A stretch of 64,000 nt of DNA from 01-FULL-43-15b sp964472675 (GCA_964472675.1 CAYYLO010000002.1:1-64000); one strand, 5' to 3'; counted from the stretch's first letter, positions 42,320 through 51,509 are shown. Notes: generated by a model from the sequence alone, not told the origin. Program-made: numbers and translations.

Positions 42320-44131
42320 ATGCCTGCCCATATTGCTCAACATGCTTTGCGCGCCAGAAAGATTTTACTGCCTCTTCTGGTAGCAGGACTTATCGGCGCT
42401 TTTGCCTTTCTCCCTTTCCCTGGAACGTACGCGCAATCTTCCTTGCTCACAGTTTATGAAGACTCCCTTGATCCTTCATGGGCCAACTGGTCATGGAACA
42501 GTAATATCAACTTTGCAAATCCCGCCCCAGTTGTCTCCGGCGCAAAATCCATATGGTGGGAACCTTGGGCTGGTTGGGCAGGGCTTTATCTTCACACAAA
42601 TTCCAGCATTGATACCGGCCCCTACACCCACTTCAATTTCTCGCTTCAGGCAGATCACGATGACCAAAAATTTCAAGTTTACCTTGTAGGAGAATCTGAT
42701 CAACAGCTTTCTACTCCTAGATCACTTGATTCTTATNNNNNNNNNNCTTATGGCGGTCAACCTGGCGGAAACATTTATAAAAAATACACAATTCCTCTTT
42801 CGGATTTGAATGGAGCAAACACCAAAATAAAAGGTATAGTTATCCAAGATGCAAAAGGAATGTATGAATTCCCGGTTTTTGTGGATTCTATATATTTGGG
42901 TGGAACCATAGCGCCCGCGCCCGCGCCCACACCAATTCCCACACCTTCTTCCACCCCTTCGCCAACTCCTACTCCAACCCCTGCACCCACACCAAATGTG
43001 GCACCCGTTCCAATTCCCACACCTACTTCCTACCTGCCACTTCCCATACCGCCAGCACCCGTTACTGCAACAGGCTACACAACTCAAAATGGCAGTATTT
43101 ATAAAAACGGTAGCAAAATTACATTGCGTGGAATAAATTGGTTCGGCGTAGAAACCGGGACACATGTTTTCCATGGACTCTGGGCAAGAAACTGGAAAGA
43201 TATGGTCAAGCAAATAAAAGACCTGAAGTTCAATGCTATCAGGGTTCCTTTCTGTCCTGCTACCTTGCAGGGTGTGGCTACAGATTCCATAAACTACAAC
43301 TTAAATCCTGATTTAGAAGGGCTTAACAGTTTGCAGGTTTTGGATAAGATTTTAACCGAGATGAATAATCAAAACTTGTACATTTTGCTTGATCACCACC
43401 GCCCTGATTGCAACTCCATTTCAGAACTTTGGTATACAGACAACTATTCAGAAACACAATGGATTTCTGACCTTAAATTTATAACCAACCGTTACAAAAA
43501 TCTTCCCTACTTTTTGGGGATAGACCTAAAAAACGAGCCGCATGGAAAAGCGACCTGGGGCACCGGGAACACTTCTACAGACTGGAATCTGGCAGCAGAA
43601 CGCGCCGGCAGCGCTGTACTGGCAACAAATCCTAACCTGGTCATATTTGTTGAAGGAGTTGACACCAATAGCAACTGTTCTTCAGGGTATGGAAACTTCT
43701 GGGGAGAAAATTTTGCTCCTGTTTCGTGTTACCCCATCTCTACATCAAGCATCCCTCAAAACAAATTAGTATTTTCTCCCCATATTTACGGTCCGGACGT
43801 TTATTGGCAAAGTTATTTTTCCGACACAAATTTCCCCGCCAACATGAGCGCAATTTGGGATAAACAGTTCGGGTATCTTGCGCAAAAAGGTTATACGATA
43901 ATCCCCGGAGAATGGGGAGGGAAATACGGCACGAACGGCGGAAGCTCGTCTGATGTGAGTTTGCAGGATAATTTAACGCGCTACTTTGTTGCCCGTAGCA
44001 TCTGCAGTTCGTTCTATTGGGATTGGAACCCAAACTCCGGCGACACCGGCGGGATTCTGCAGGATGACTGGCAAACCCCCTGGCCCCAAAAATTAAAGCT
44101 TTTATTCAACTATTACTCAAACTGCAAGTAA
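42320..44131 (+). CDS. Secreted GH5-type glycoside hydrolase (cellulase-like)
   Basis: About 600 residues including an assembly gap of 10 N. Signal peptide ends near FPGTYAQSS. Residues ~40-180 form a carbohydrate-binding-like beta domain; a Pro/Thr linker follows; the catalytic domain begins RGINWFGVET. Acid/base Glu in GIDLKNEPHG and nucleophile Glu in IIPGEWGGKYG mark GH5. It should cleave beta-1,4 glucan or mannan outside the cell. Together with GH8 and GT2 genes at 56-59 kb it points to handling of a cellulose-like polymer. Confidence 0.88.
   Translation: MPAHIAQHALRARKILLPLLVAGLIGAFAFLPFPGTYAQSSLLTVYEDSLDPSWANWSWNSNINFANPAPVVSGAKSIWWEPWAGWAGLYLHTNSSIDTGPYTHFNFSLQADHDDQKFQVYLVGESDQQLSTPRSLDSYXXXXYGGQPGGNIYKKYTIPLSDLNGANTKIKGIVIQDAKGMYEFPVFVDSIYLGGTIAPAPAPTPIPTPSSTPSPTPTPTPAPTPNVAPVPIPTPTSYLPLPIPPAPVTATGYTTQNGSIYKNGSKITLRGINWFGVETGTHVFHGLWARNWKDMVKQIKDLKFNAIRVPFCPATLQGVATDSINYNLNPDLEGLNSLQVLDKILTEMNNQNLYILLDHHRPDCNSISELWYTDNYSETQWISDLKFITNRYKNLPYFLGIDLKNEPHGKATWGTGNTSTDWNLAAERAGSAVLATNPNLVIFVEGVDTNSNCSSGYGNFWGENFAPVSCYPISTSSIPQNKLVFSPHIYGPDVYWQSYFSDTNFPANMSAIWDKQFGYLAQKGYTIIPGEWGGKYGTNGGSSSDVSLQDNLTRYFVARSICSSFYWDWNPNSGDTGGILQDDWQTPWPQKLKLLFNYYSNCK
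42737..42746. other. Assembly gap (10 N)
   Basis: Ten N inside the GH5 gene. The frame is the same on both sides, so little or nothing may be missing. Confidence 0.95.
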
Positions 44132-44171
44132 CAACAAATTCACATAGAAAATCATTTTTCAAGCTGTGTAA

Positions 44172-44573
44172 TTACAGCCCTTGAGCCTGAATCTGTTTCT
44201 TTGAGCTCTTCTCAAGCCAGGCGGCGATTTGTTCGGTTGAGGTGCGCTTAACGTCCACATTAACCATGAATTTTAAAACTTCTCCTCTTTTGGGTTGAAG
44301 CATATAGCCATTTTTGAATAATAAGCGCTTTGTTGTGAAGTATGCCGTTCTTTTATTTGCGTCTTCAAAAGGTTGGTTTCTTACCATTGACTGCAAGAAT
44401 GCCCCCGCCATCAGCCAAATCGTGTCGTAAAGATATTTGCCTCCGAATTGCGCTTTAGGCCTTTCGATGGCTGAGTGAAGCATGGCAAAATCGTGAATGC
44501 CCGCTCGCCCGCCTCCTATTTGGAGCATGCGTTCATGAATTGCGTAAGTTTCTTCTAAACTTACAAACTTCAC
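44172..44573 (-). CDS. Doc/Fic-family toxin
   Basis: 133 residues from a GTG. The Fic core reads NQPFEDANKRTA, where Doc and Fic enzymes have HxFxxANKR. The catalytic His is therefore Gln, and the usual transfer or kinase chemistry may be lost. It overlaps the AbrB-like gene by 4 nt (GTGA), the typical toxin-antitoxin arrangement. Confidence 0.85.
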   Translation of the reverse strand: MKFVSLEETYAIHERMLQIGGGRAGIHDFAMLHSAIERPKAQFGGKYLYDTIWLMAGAFLQSMVRNQPFEDANKRTAYFTTKRLLFKNGYMLQPKRGEVLKFMVNVDVKRTSTEQIAAWLEKSSKKQIQAQGL

Positions 44574-44806
44574 TTTTTAGCAAGCTCCTTAATAAGATCA
44601 GCTTCGTTTTGGGAAATCCCCTCAAGCCACTCTTTAAATTCAGGAGTTAAGGAAGTCTCTGATTTTGGAGAAGTTAAAAGAAGCCCCTGTTTTGTCTTTT
44701 TCCAAGAAACTTTAGAGCCGCTTTTTATGCCTAATTCTTTTTGATATTCCTTAGGTATGGTCACAGCAACAGAGTTTCCAACCCGATATACAGTTTGTGT
44801 AGCCAT
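44570..44806 (-). CDS. AbrB/MazE-type antitoxin
   Basis: 78 residues. VYRVGNSVAVTIPKEYQKEL is a swapped-hairpin AbrB DNA-binding domain; the C-terminal acidic helix (FKEWLEGISQNEADLIKELA) would bind the Doc-like partner. Confidence 0.87.
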   Translation of the reverse strand: MATQTVYRVGNSVAVTIPKEYQKELGIKSGSKVSWKKTKQGLLLTSPKSETSLTPEFKEWLEGISQNEADLIKELAKK

Positions 44807-44881
44807 ACCAGCATTGTACTAACAACGTACTAACTTGTCAAGGTAATCAAACACACCTGCCTGGAATGCTTCATCTTTCTT

Positions 44882-46342
44882 TTATGTATATCCTGGAAAG
44901 AAATCGACTTTGATATTTCTTGCAGACACTCCCATTTCCAAAAGTGTTTGGCAGAAACCCTCAACCATAGCGTGTGGTCCCGAAAGGTAAAACATCCTTT
45001 CTAAAAAGTCCTGAACTTCCCCCTCAATCATTTTTGTGTCTATCCTTCCCACTTTCCCTTTCCAATTTGCCGGAATATTTCCTTTGTCTGTTAGTGTGTA
45101 AATCACCTTTATTCCCAACTCTTTTTGCGCTTTTTCTAAAACATCTTTATACACAAAATCATCCGCGTTTTTTTCAGTGTAAAAAACAATTACCGGCCGC
45201 GTCTCTTTCTTGTCTAATAAATATTTCAGCATGCTGCGGAATGGCGTAATCCCTATTCCTCCAGCAACAAAAACGAGTTTTTTACCCCGATCCTTAGGAA
45301 GCGTAAATTCTCCCGCAAGTTGTGAAGCTACAATTGTGTCGCCATGATTTAGACTGTATAGCGCTTTTTTAAAACTTGAACTCTGTAAATCAAATTTAAC
45401 TCCCACCCGGATTGTGTCCTCCGTTGGTGAAGAAGACAGCGTAAAATATCTCCTGCTTCCACGGCTGTCTGTGTTTTTGTGACTCAATGTCCATTCCATA
45501 TATTTTCCGGGCTGGTACTCCACTTTTTCAGGTGCTTTAAATATAAGATCCCACACCGTGTTGCCTATCTTTTTCTTTTCCGCCAGAGTTAGCAACAGTT
45601 TTTGTTTGGGACTTACCAAATAGGAAAAAACATTGCCTAAAACCAGCGCGATTTCGGGGGCTTGGTAAAAAGTTAAAAGTCCAACTAAACTGCCATAAAC
45701 GGCTTGTAAAGTTTTTGTCGGCGGCATGGTTTGCGGTTCGGTTAGCATTACAAAAGCAAAAAACAACAAAGGCGAGGCAAAAAATACTTGTTTTAAGGAA
45801 GTTGCAAAAAGTATAGTTGACACCAAAAGAAACACCCCAACTAATAAAAACTTTCTTGTCTTCCTGGCAATTAGCAAGCCTCCTAATAAAACCGGAATCA
45901 TCATAGCCGGTGTACCCACCCACCAGCTTGCAGATTGATTAACTGCTAAAGAAGTCAAGACAACCGAAATAGCCGCCGGATTGAAAATGTGTTTTTTACC
46001 AATGGCCAAAATATATTTTGAAGTCATCGCCAAAACTACGGCGAGAAATAAAAACGAGACGTCAGAAAGAGTTCTGGCGGGAGTAATAATCAAACCCAAA
46101 ATCAGGGCTGTGATATAAACCGATTCAAAATTTGTGGGGGCATTGAAAAATTTTGCAAAAGCAGTGTTGGCAAGCCAGCAGGAAGCAACAAGAAAAAGTA
46201 CAGAAAGCAAAAACGCAATAGGAGAAAACGGCAAGAGTCCAAAAGCTGAAAAGGCAATTGCAAAAACACACAAGAGAAGAAGAAAATAAAGCGTCAAACG
46301 GTACATCGTTATACCGTTTAAAAACCTGTCCACCAACCCCAT
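44882..46342 (-). CDS. RnfD/NqrB-like membrane domain fused to a flavin reductase domain
   Basis: 486 residues. The first ~240 hold about eight hydrophobic segments with KKHIFNPAAISVVLTSLAVN, the NPA-type block of RnfD/NqrB and UnbV-like proteins. The C-terminal half is a ferredoxin-NADP-reductase-like module: RRYFTLSSSPTED (FAD), VFVAGGIGITPFRSM (NAD(P)H) and MFYLSGPHAMVEGF. It could pass electrons from NAD(P)H to a membrane acceptor. No partner subunits are nearby. Confidence 0.8.
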   Translation of the reverse strand: MGLVDRFLNGITMYRLTLYFLLLLCVFAIAFSAFGLLPFSPIAFLLSVLFLVASCWLANTAFAKFFNAPTNFESVYITALILGLIITPARTLSDVSFLFLAVVLAMTSKYILAIGKKHIFNPAAISVVLTSLAVNQSASWWVGTPAMMIPVLLGGLLIARKTRKFLLVGVFLLVSTILFATSLKQVFFASPLLFFAFVMLTEPQTMPPTKTLQAVYGSLVGLLTFYQAPEIALVLGNVFSYLVSPKQKLLLTLAEKKKIGNTVWDLIFKAPEKVEYQPGKYMEWTLSHKNTDSRGSRRYFTLSSSPTEDTIRVGVKFDLQSSSFKKALYSLNHGDTIVASQLAGEFTLPKDRGKKLVFVAGGIGITPFRSMLKYLLDKKETRPVIVFYTEKNADDFVYKDVLEKAQKELGIKVIYTLTDKGNIPANWKGKVGRIDTKMIEGEVQDFLERMFYLSGPHAMVEGFCQTLLEMGVSARNIKVDFFPGYT

Positions 46343-46380
46343 TAAGAATCAGTATATCACCAGAGCTCGTAAACCAAGCC

Positions 46381-46833
46381 GTGGAGCAGCTGGCGCGCCC
46401 AGCAATCGAACGCTTGTGTGAGCAAGACGATCTGCGCTACCCCGACGGGCCAGCAGGTCTAGTTCTCGTGGTACTATACACAAAAGCGCCGAAGGCTCTG
46501 CATTTCAAATTCGGTGAGCTGCAACGCGTTGGCAAGAAGCACTGGCACAAGTGGAATGCAGACTTCGACGACGTTGCCTTCAGGAAAGCGCTGGTAGCTT
46601 TGCGCACAGGCCGTCCCACCAGCGAAATCGCAGGACAGCGTTCGTGGCTCCTGGAGCACGGTGACACAGTCTACGGCGGCGGCGTCGCAGAGGACAACGC
46701 CCTGGCTGTCGCAGCATCCGGCTTGAAGGAAGAGGCAGACGAAGCTGCGGCTTGGACGGTCTACAATATCATCGCCATGCTGGTCAACCTCGAGTTCAAG
46801 AAACTCAAGACAAGCGGCACCGACAACGTCTAG
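46381..46833 (+). CDS. GlcG/HbpS-like protein, GC-rich, start uncertain
   Basis: About 150 residues from a GTG at 46381. The frame is open further upstream, but that part is antisense to the previous gene. AFRKALVALRTGRPTSEIAG, VYGGGVAEDN and LAVAASGLKEEADEAAA follow the order of GlcG/HbpS (DUF336) proteins, some of which bind haem or corrinoids. No Shine-Dalgarno sequence is visible, so the 5' end may be truncated. Own terminator downstream. Confidence 0.55.
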   Translation: MEQLARPAIERLCEQDDLRYPDGPAGLVLVVLYTKAPKALHFKFGELQRVGKKHWHKWNADFDDVAFRKALVALRTGRPTSEIAGQRSWLLEHGDTVYGGGVAEDNALAVAASGLKEEADEAAAWTVYNIIAMLVNLEFKKLKTSGTDNV

Positions 46834-46841
46834 CCCCTCAT

Positions 46842-46886
46842 GCGTGTGCGGAATCTTTCCCGAGGATAGGTTTCGCACACGCTTTT
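46842..46886 (+). terminator. Rho-independent terminator
   Basis: GCGTGTGCG (46842-46850) pairs with CGCACACGC (46874-46882), followed by TTTT. Confidence 0.8.
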
Positions 46887-47016
46887 GTATAACATCGCTT
46901 CCATGCTAATTTATTACAAATCTCACAACGGGTGCGCCCACAATAAGTTTTGTAGTCCAAACGCTGGAGAAATGCTGTTTTGAAAGCACATTGAGAATCT
47001 GGGAAAGGAAAAGCGA

Positions 47017-47439
47017 ATGTCCACGGACAGAGTAGCAATTGCTGCCATAATCGCTGCGGCAGCCCTTATTGTCATCTTGTGGGTCAGAGGTTATGCAAGG
47101 GTAGATGCAAAGTGGGTAAGCCCACAAGAAGGAGGCATACAAGTAACTTCCCCTGTCAAACTGTCGATCTCTACGGGAAAACGAATGCCATGGGAACCAG
47201 CGGTCGGCAGGGTCACGTTCGTCTACGGAACAGACTTCCCGGAAAACTTCGGAAAAAGTGTCCAGCTGTTTACTGCCTGCAAGACAGATGGCAGGTCTAC
47301 TTCCGGAAAGTGGGAATGCGACTGGACCCCCGCAAGCGACGTGCCATCAGGGAACGTAGCCCTCTTTGCTTACGTTTTCGACACGAGTGGAAATCAGATA
47401 GGCACAAGCTCCGTAAAGACTGTCCTGTTCCGTAGATAG
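47017..47439 (+). CDS. Membrane-anchored Ig-like protein, GC-rich
   Basis: 140 residues. Shine-Dalgarno AAAGGAAAAG before the ATG. Anchor (VAIAAIIAAAALIVILWV), then a beta-sandwich-like external domain (WVSPQEGGIQVTSPVKLSIS ... NVALFAYVFDTSGNQIGTSS) with one Cys pair. GC-rich codon use like the gene before it. Function unknown. Confidence 0.65.
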   Translation: MSTDRVAIAAIIAAAALIVILWVRGYARVDAKWVSPQEGGIQVTSPVKLSISTGKRMPWEPAVGRVTFVYGTDFPENFGKSVQLFTACKTDGRSTSGKWECDWTPASDVPSGNVALFAYVFDTSGNQIGTSSVKTVLFRR

Positions 47440-47448
47440 TCCGCAACT

Positions 47449-47515
47449 GAAGGGGGACGCTAAACCACTAGCGTGTTTGCTAAAAAACAGCATTTTTCAT
47501 CCGGCGTCCTCCTTC
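47449..47515 (+). terminator. Compound hairpin terminator
   Basis: The outer stem GAAGGGGGACGC (47449-47460) / GCGTCCTCCTTC (47504-47515) encloses ACGCTA/TAGCGT and TGCT-AAAAAAC-AGCA followed by TTTTT. Confidence 0.7.
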
Positions 47516-47522
47516 AATCCAA

Positions 47523-48101
47523 TTACTTTTTGCTTACCGTCGGCCAAGAAGAGGCATGGTATTTACTCTTCAGGCTTTCATCTTTCGCGGGGACTTGGAT
47601 CCATTGTGTGTGGGTTTTATCTCCCGTTGAACAAAAAATTGCGTGATATTGTTTGCCTGCGCGGTTTACTCCACGCCTTTCCTCAGCCGCTTGTCCACAA
47701 ACTACACAACTGGTAGTTTTGATAAGCTCACTTGAGGCCGTGCCGTTGTCATCCAGGTTCTCACCACGGCCAGTTAGTGCGCGAACCATTTCATCAGCCG
47801 ATGCAACTGACTCAACAAGTCCATATCCAGCAAACCCTAAAGCCCGTCCAACTGCAGAAGTTTCCGCCACTTCGTATGGGGACTGCCGCTCAATAACCTT
47901 GATCGTTTCTGGATTAACTGCGCTGATACCCGTAAAAGGTTTACCTTTAACAACTACCGTCGCTTTTATAACGATAGGATTGTGTGAAAGAACTTCAGTT
48001 TGTACACTTTCCAATGCTTTTTCTTGATGTGCAATTTCCAACCGCCTTGCAACCGTCATATATTCCCGACCTCGAATATTTACAATTCCGTTATTAATCA
48101 T
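47523..48101 (-). CDS. Phage-like protein with C-terminal zinc motif
   Basis: 192 residues. N-terminal INNGIVNIRGREYMTVARRL and VAETSAVGRALGFAGYGL resemble small phage or plasmid proteins related to DNA annealing or recombination; I am not sure of this. The C-terminal part has CVVCGQAAE and a later Cys. Not recognised with confidence. Confidence 0.5.
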   Translation of the reverse strand: MINNGIVNIRGREYMTVARRLEIAHQEKALESVQTEVLSHNPIVIKATVVVKGKPFTGISAVNPETIKVIERQSPYEVAETSAVGRALGFAGYGLVESVASADEMVRALTGRGENLDDNGTASSELIKTTSCVVCGQAAEERRGVNRAGKQYHAIFCSTGDKTHTQWIQVPAKDESLKSKYHASSWPTVSKK

Positions 48102-48122
48102 AATTCCACCTCCTTTCTATCT

Positions 48123-48205
48123 GTCATTCTGAGTGAAACGAAGAATCTCTGGCGAATGCCAGGCCTCGAATTAATCGAGAGATCCTTCACTCCGTTCAGG
48201 ATGAC
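48123..48205. repeat. Dispersed palindromic repeat, GTCAT...ATGAC family
   Basis: GTCATTCTGA to TCAGGATGAC with inner CTGGCGAATGCCAG and CTCGAATTAATCGAG hairpins. Confidence 0.85.
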
Positions 48206-48296
48206 GGCGGGTCTATTTGTAAACGCTTCTATTTCGGGTTTTGTACGGGTGTAGTATAACACATAAAAATAATTTTTCAAGAGGGTTTGGGAGGGA

Positions 48297-48941
48297 TTAT
48301 TGCTTTTTCCTAGCCTTCATTGCCAAAAATCCAAGAGGAATAAGCCCAAGAGCAAGCCATCCGACCGCACCCATGCCAGTTGACGGAAGTCTCCTTAATT
48401 GAGTTAGAGGTTGAGGTGTAGGCGATGGGGTTGGGGCGACATAAGCCGGCGTTGTTGTAGGTGTCGGTGTGGGAACCACAGCGGCCCGAACAGCAGGGCA
48501 GTCCCCCGAATACCAGGTCATATAACCTTTTAATGTCCCTCCCACATTTTTGTCAAAAACATCCAATTGAACAGTTCTGTCGCAACCGGGATTTGTCATA
48601 TCCAAGGTTTTCCCATATTCGGGACCAGATATGACCCCAGAGGCGGCAAACGTGTTATCGCAATTTAAAACTTTGCCGCGGCAAATGTATCTTTGAACAT
48701 TGCCACTTTCGTAAAATTGACCGTTTAAGCGATTTTGCGCCGTACAAGTTCCTGTTGAAATATCACAAGCTGCCTCCCCGTTATAATCACCGATATTGCC
48801 GTTGGGATCTGCTCCCCCACCGTAAAGATTAATATAAAACCCTGATCCCCAAGGGAAAGAGGCTGCGTGCACATTTTTTGCAGGCAGAAAAAGCAACATT
48901 CCCACAAAAAGCATTGGGAGCAAAAAAAGATTCATTTTCAA
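48297..48941 (-). CDS. Cysteine-rich secreted protein with LPXTG sorting signal
   Basis: 214 residues. Signal peptide ends near NVHAASF; a Cys-containing domain of about 120 residues (six Cys); a T/P linker; then LPSTG, a hydrophobic stretch (VGWLALGLIPLGFLAM) and the tail KARKKQ. This is a sortase sorting signal, so it should be linked to the cell wall or another acceptor. No sortase is in the window. Confidence 0.8.
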   Translation of the reverse strand: MKMNLFLLPMLFVGMLLFLPAKNVHAASFPWGSGFYINLYGGGADPNGNIGDYNGEAACDISTGTCTAQNRLNGQFYESGNVQRYICRGKVLNCDNTFAASGVISGPEYGKTLDMTNPGCDRTVQLDVFDKNVGGTLKGYMTWYSGDCPAVRAAVVPTPTPTTTPAYVAPTPSPTPQPLTQLRRLPSTGMGAVGWLALGLIPLGFLAMKARKKQ

Positions 48942-48995
48942 AAAGGATACGTCTTTGTCATCAAAAAAAGGTTAAAGGGTAGTAATAAAACTACG

Positions 48996-50072
48996 CTACC
49001 AAATCTTGATTAGTTTATCGTCGTCTGAGCTTGGCGTTCCCCTTCCGTCAGTGTTGCTTGTCAGAACATATAACTCTTCATCTTTGCCAATTGCCACCGT
49101 GCGCAATCGTCCAAATTGATTTTCAAATTTAGTTTCTAAACTTCCTGTTTGAGGATTATAAGTATAAACTGCCTGTCCGGCAAGTCCGGCAAAATACAAT
49201 TTTCCTGACTCAAACGCCATTCCGGAAGGCGCCCATGTTTTTCTGCCTGAGTTTATAACAGGTGTCACCATTCCCTCTTTTGTTTGATCTCCGCGAATCG
49301 CCGGCCAGCCATAATTTTTGCCTTTTTCAACTTTATTTAACTCGTCGTCTCCGGTTTGCGCGCCTGACGGACCATGGTCCGTCGCCCATAACTGTCCTTT
49401 GTCGTCAAACGCAAGACCTTGAACATTTCTGAAACCAAACGCCCAAACCGCATTCCCAAAAGGATTGTCTTCCGGGATTGATCCATCATCGCGCACCCGC
49501 AAAATTTTTCCATTTAAAGAATTTGTGTCTTGCGCTAAAATTGGGCTTTCAGCATCCCCTGTCCCGATATAAAGCATCCCATCCGGCCCGAAAATAATTC
49601 TGCCCCCGTCATGATTTGCTGATCCGCGAATCCCACTAACCACTTTCTTACGTTCCAAAAGCTGACCTTCCTCCAGCTTGTAACGTTCCACCCGGTTAAA
49701 GTAAGTTCCGCCGCCTTGCGTTGTCGAGTATAAGTACACGAGACGGTTTTCGTTAAACTTTGGATGCAAGGCCATTCCAAGGAGCCCGCCTTCTCCTACA
49801 TGTTTTACACCCTGCACAACAATTTCACTTTTATCCTTGCCAATCTGCACCAGGTTGCCCGGCCGCTCTGTTACCAACATCTCTCCTGAAGGCAAAAACG
49901 CAACCTCCCATGGAATATTCAAATCCTGGACAACAACCAAAGGTGTGCCGTTGGAAGTGTTTTGTGACAGAGGTTGTGTGCCAAGTGTCTGGTTTGCTTG
50001 CCTGTTTCTTAGGAAAGAAATTCCACCGGCAATGAAGATTAAAATTAAAACACCTACCAAAATTTTTTTCAT
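48996..50072 (-). CDS. Soluble PQQ-type sugar dehydrogenase (GSDH family)
   Basis: 358 residues. Anchor or lipid-like N-terminus (KILVGVLILIFIAGGISFL), then the six-bladed propeller with LNIPWEVAFLPSGEMLVTER, HDGGRIIFGPDGMLYIGTGD and DHGPSGAQTGDDELNKV. The family oxidises aldoses with PQQ outside the membrane. Whether this cell can make or import PQQ is unknown. Confidence 0.85.
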   Translation of the reverse strand: MKKILVGVLILIFIAGGISFLRNRQANQTLGTQPLSQNTSNGTPLVVVQDLNIPWEVAFLPSGEMLVTERPGNLVQIGKDKSEIVVQGVKHVGEGGLLGMALHPKFNENRLVYLYSTTQGGGTYFNRVERYKLEEGQLLERKKVVSGIRGSANHDGGRIIFGPDGMLYIGTGDAESPILAQDTNSLNGKILRVRDDGSIPEDNPFGNAVWAFGFRNVQGLAFDDKGQLWATDHGPSGAQTGDDELNKVEKGKNYGWPAIRGDQTKEGMVTPVINSGRKTWAPSGMAFESGKLYFAGLAGQAVYTYNPQTGSLETKFENQFGRLRTVAIGKDEELYVLTSNTDGRGTPSSDDDKLIKIW

Positions 50073-50083
50073 CAGATCCCTTT

Positions 50084-50732
50084 TTACTGTCGACGCTCTT
50101 TTGAAGATGGTAAATTACCCTCTAAGTATTTTTTCATCATTTCTTCGTACTTGCCAAATTCAACAAAATGCTCCGCCTGAATTCCAAATTCTCTCGCCCC
50201 GTCAACAATATCCTTATCGCTGTCCCAAAAAAGTACTTCTTTTTTTCTGATGCTTGGCAAGTCGCGCATGACACCTTCAAAGAATTCTGGTGATGGTTTT
50301 TTGTGGCCTATATCACAAGAAGCAAATATTTTATCAAAATACTCCTCCAGACCCGCAACTCTTAGAATATACTCCATTCTGTACTTCTCATTGTTTGTCG
50401 CCAAAGCAACTATTATTCCTCTGTCTCGTAGCTCTTGTACAGTTTTCAATACCTCCTGATCCAGTTCACAGTCGCTAGCAAACCAATATTGCAAGAAGTC
50501 GTCTGCAGATCCCTTCCATCCCCAATTTTCCAAATATGGAGGTAATACTTCCTTCAAGTCAGTTTGGCTTGTTGCACAACCCCGATACTCGTTCTTGAAG
50601 AAAACAGAAATATCTTCCAAAGTAACGCCATGCTCGTCGGCGTATCGCTCGCTGAAGTACTTATACTTCCCCTTTTTCAACACCACACCATCCACGTCAA
50701 ACAGCANNNNNNNNNNGCACCACTTTAATCAT
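50084..50732 (-). CDS. HAD-superfamily hydrolase, interrupted by an assembly gap
   Basis: About 213 residues when bridged. ATG at 50732 (MIKVV), 10 N, then LFDVDGVVLKKG (nucleophile Asp), ALATNN (Thr) and KKPSPEFF (Lys), with FWDSDKDIVDG (acidic pair). GTGGTGC before and TGCTGTTTG after the gap can be overlapped to give GTGGTGCTGTTTGAC in frame, so the gap is probably a scaffolding artefact. Phosphatase or phosphoglucomutase-like; substrate unknown. Confidence 0.85.
50707..50716. other. Assembly gap (10 N)
   Basis: Ten N inside the HAD gene; flanks overlap by a few bases. Confidence 0.95.
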
Positions 50733-50775
50733 GTCATTGAAGTATATCAAATAAATTCCGTGGTAAACTTGCGTA

Positions 50776-51216
50776 TTGAGAGTGAACGTAACTCAAATGC
50801 GTAAAACGGAAATTGTAACAATCTTTCTGGACGCCGAAAATAGACGCAACTGGAAGAAATGGTCAAGTTTTGTAGACTCCGACATTGAGTACGAACCCGT
50901 GGGATTCGCAGCTACGAGAGGAAAAAGGGCATATGTTTCTCGCATGAAAAAAGCATATAAGGAGCTTAAAGACTGGCAATTCGAAATTGTTAACATCACA
51001 GAAAACAAAAATTCTGTCATGGTGGAATTTGACGGATATGGCCACTTCACAGGAGCCGAAGACGAAGTGCAATACACAAATGTCCCACTTCACCTAAAAG
51101 CAGTGTGTATTTTTGAAGTTAAAAATGGCAAGATTATACACATCCGCGAGTATCTTGATTCACAAAGTTATAAGAAGCAACTTGAAGTTTCTAACGCCTC
51201 AGGAAGCGTTCAATAG
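50776..51216 (+). CDS. NTF2/SnoaL-like protein
   Basis: 146 residues from a GTG. IVTIFLDAENRRNWKKWSSF, then FDGYGHFTGAEDEVQY and AVCIFEVKNGKIIHIREYLD: the cone-shaped NTF2-like fold, usually a small-molecule binder or isomerase. An extended -10 (TGG-TAAACT) is 12 nt upstream. Confidence 0.75.
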   Translation: MRVNVTQMRKTEIVTIFLDAENRRNWKKWSSFVDSDIEYEPVGFAATRGKRAYVSRMKKAYKELKDWQFEIVNITENKNSVMVEFDGYGHFTGAEDEVQYTNVPLHLKAVCIFEVKNGKIIHIREYLDSQSYKKQLEVSNASGSVQ

Positions 51217-51326
51217 CGTAATTTCCCCGAGGTTTCTACCTATTGCAAAGCAACAAGGTTCCGTCTGCGGGTTCTTATTCAACCCCAGGGGTTGGTAAAT
51301 CCACAACAAACTACGACTATCTATAG

Positions 51327-51509
51327 CTACTGAATCGTAACCTGGATTTTTGTGCCTAGGGCTTGGGCAACGCGCCGGAGTAAAGAAATCGAAGGCTTGG
51401 CATTTATTCCTTCAAGACGAGAAATAACGGCCTGTCCGGTTCCTACCTTTTTGGCTAACTGCTCTTGAAACATTTTCTTTCCGTTTTCTTTAAAATTTTT
51501 GGCAGCCAA
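51327..51509 (-). pseudogene. Remnant of an Xre antitoxin
   Basis: The C-terminal two thirds of a HigA-like HTH (FQEQLAKKVGTGQAVISRLE, then ISLLRRVAQALGTKIQV). The N-terminal arm and toxin are missing, and the 5' end runs into the 3' end of the Nudix gene in another frame. Probably the end of a deleted toxin-antitoxin module. Confidence 0.65.

Noticed and set aside
42722..43213. Minus-strand ORFs across the GH5 linker
   Set aside because: Gly/Arg-rich shadows of the Pro/Thr linker, and they cross the N gap.
46258..46380. Start of the GlcG-like gene at 46258
   Set aside because: The first 85 nt are antisense to the RnfD-FNR gene start; no start signal is seen.
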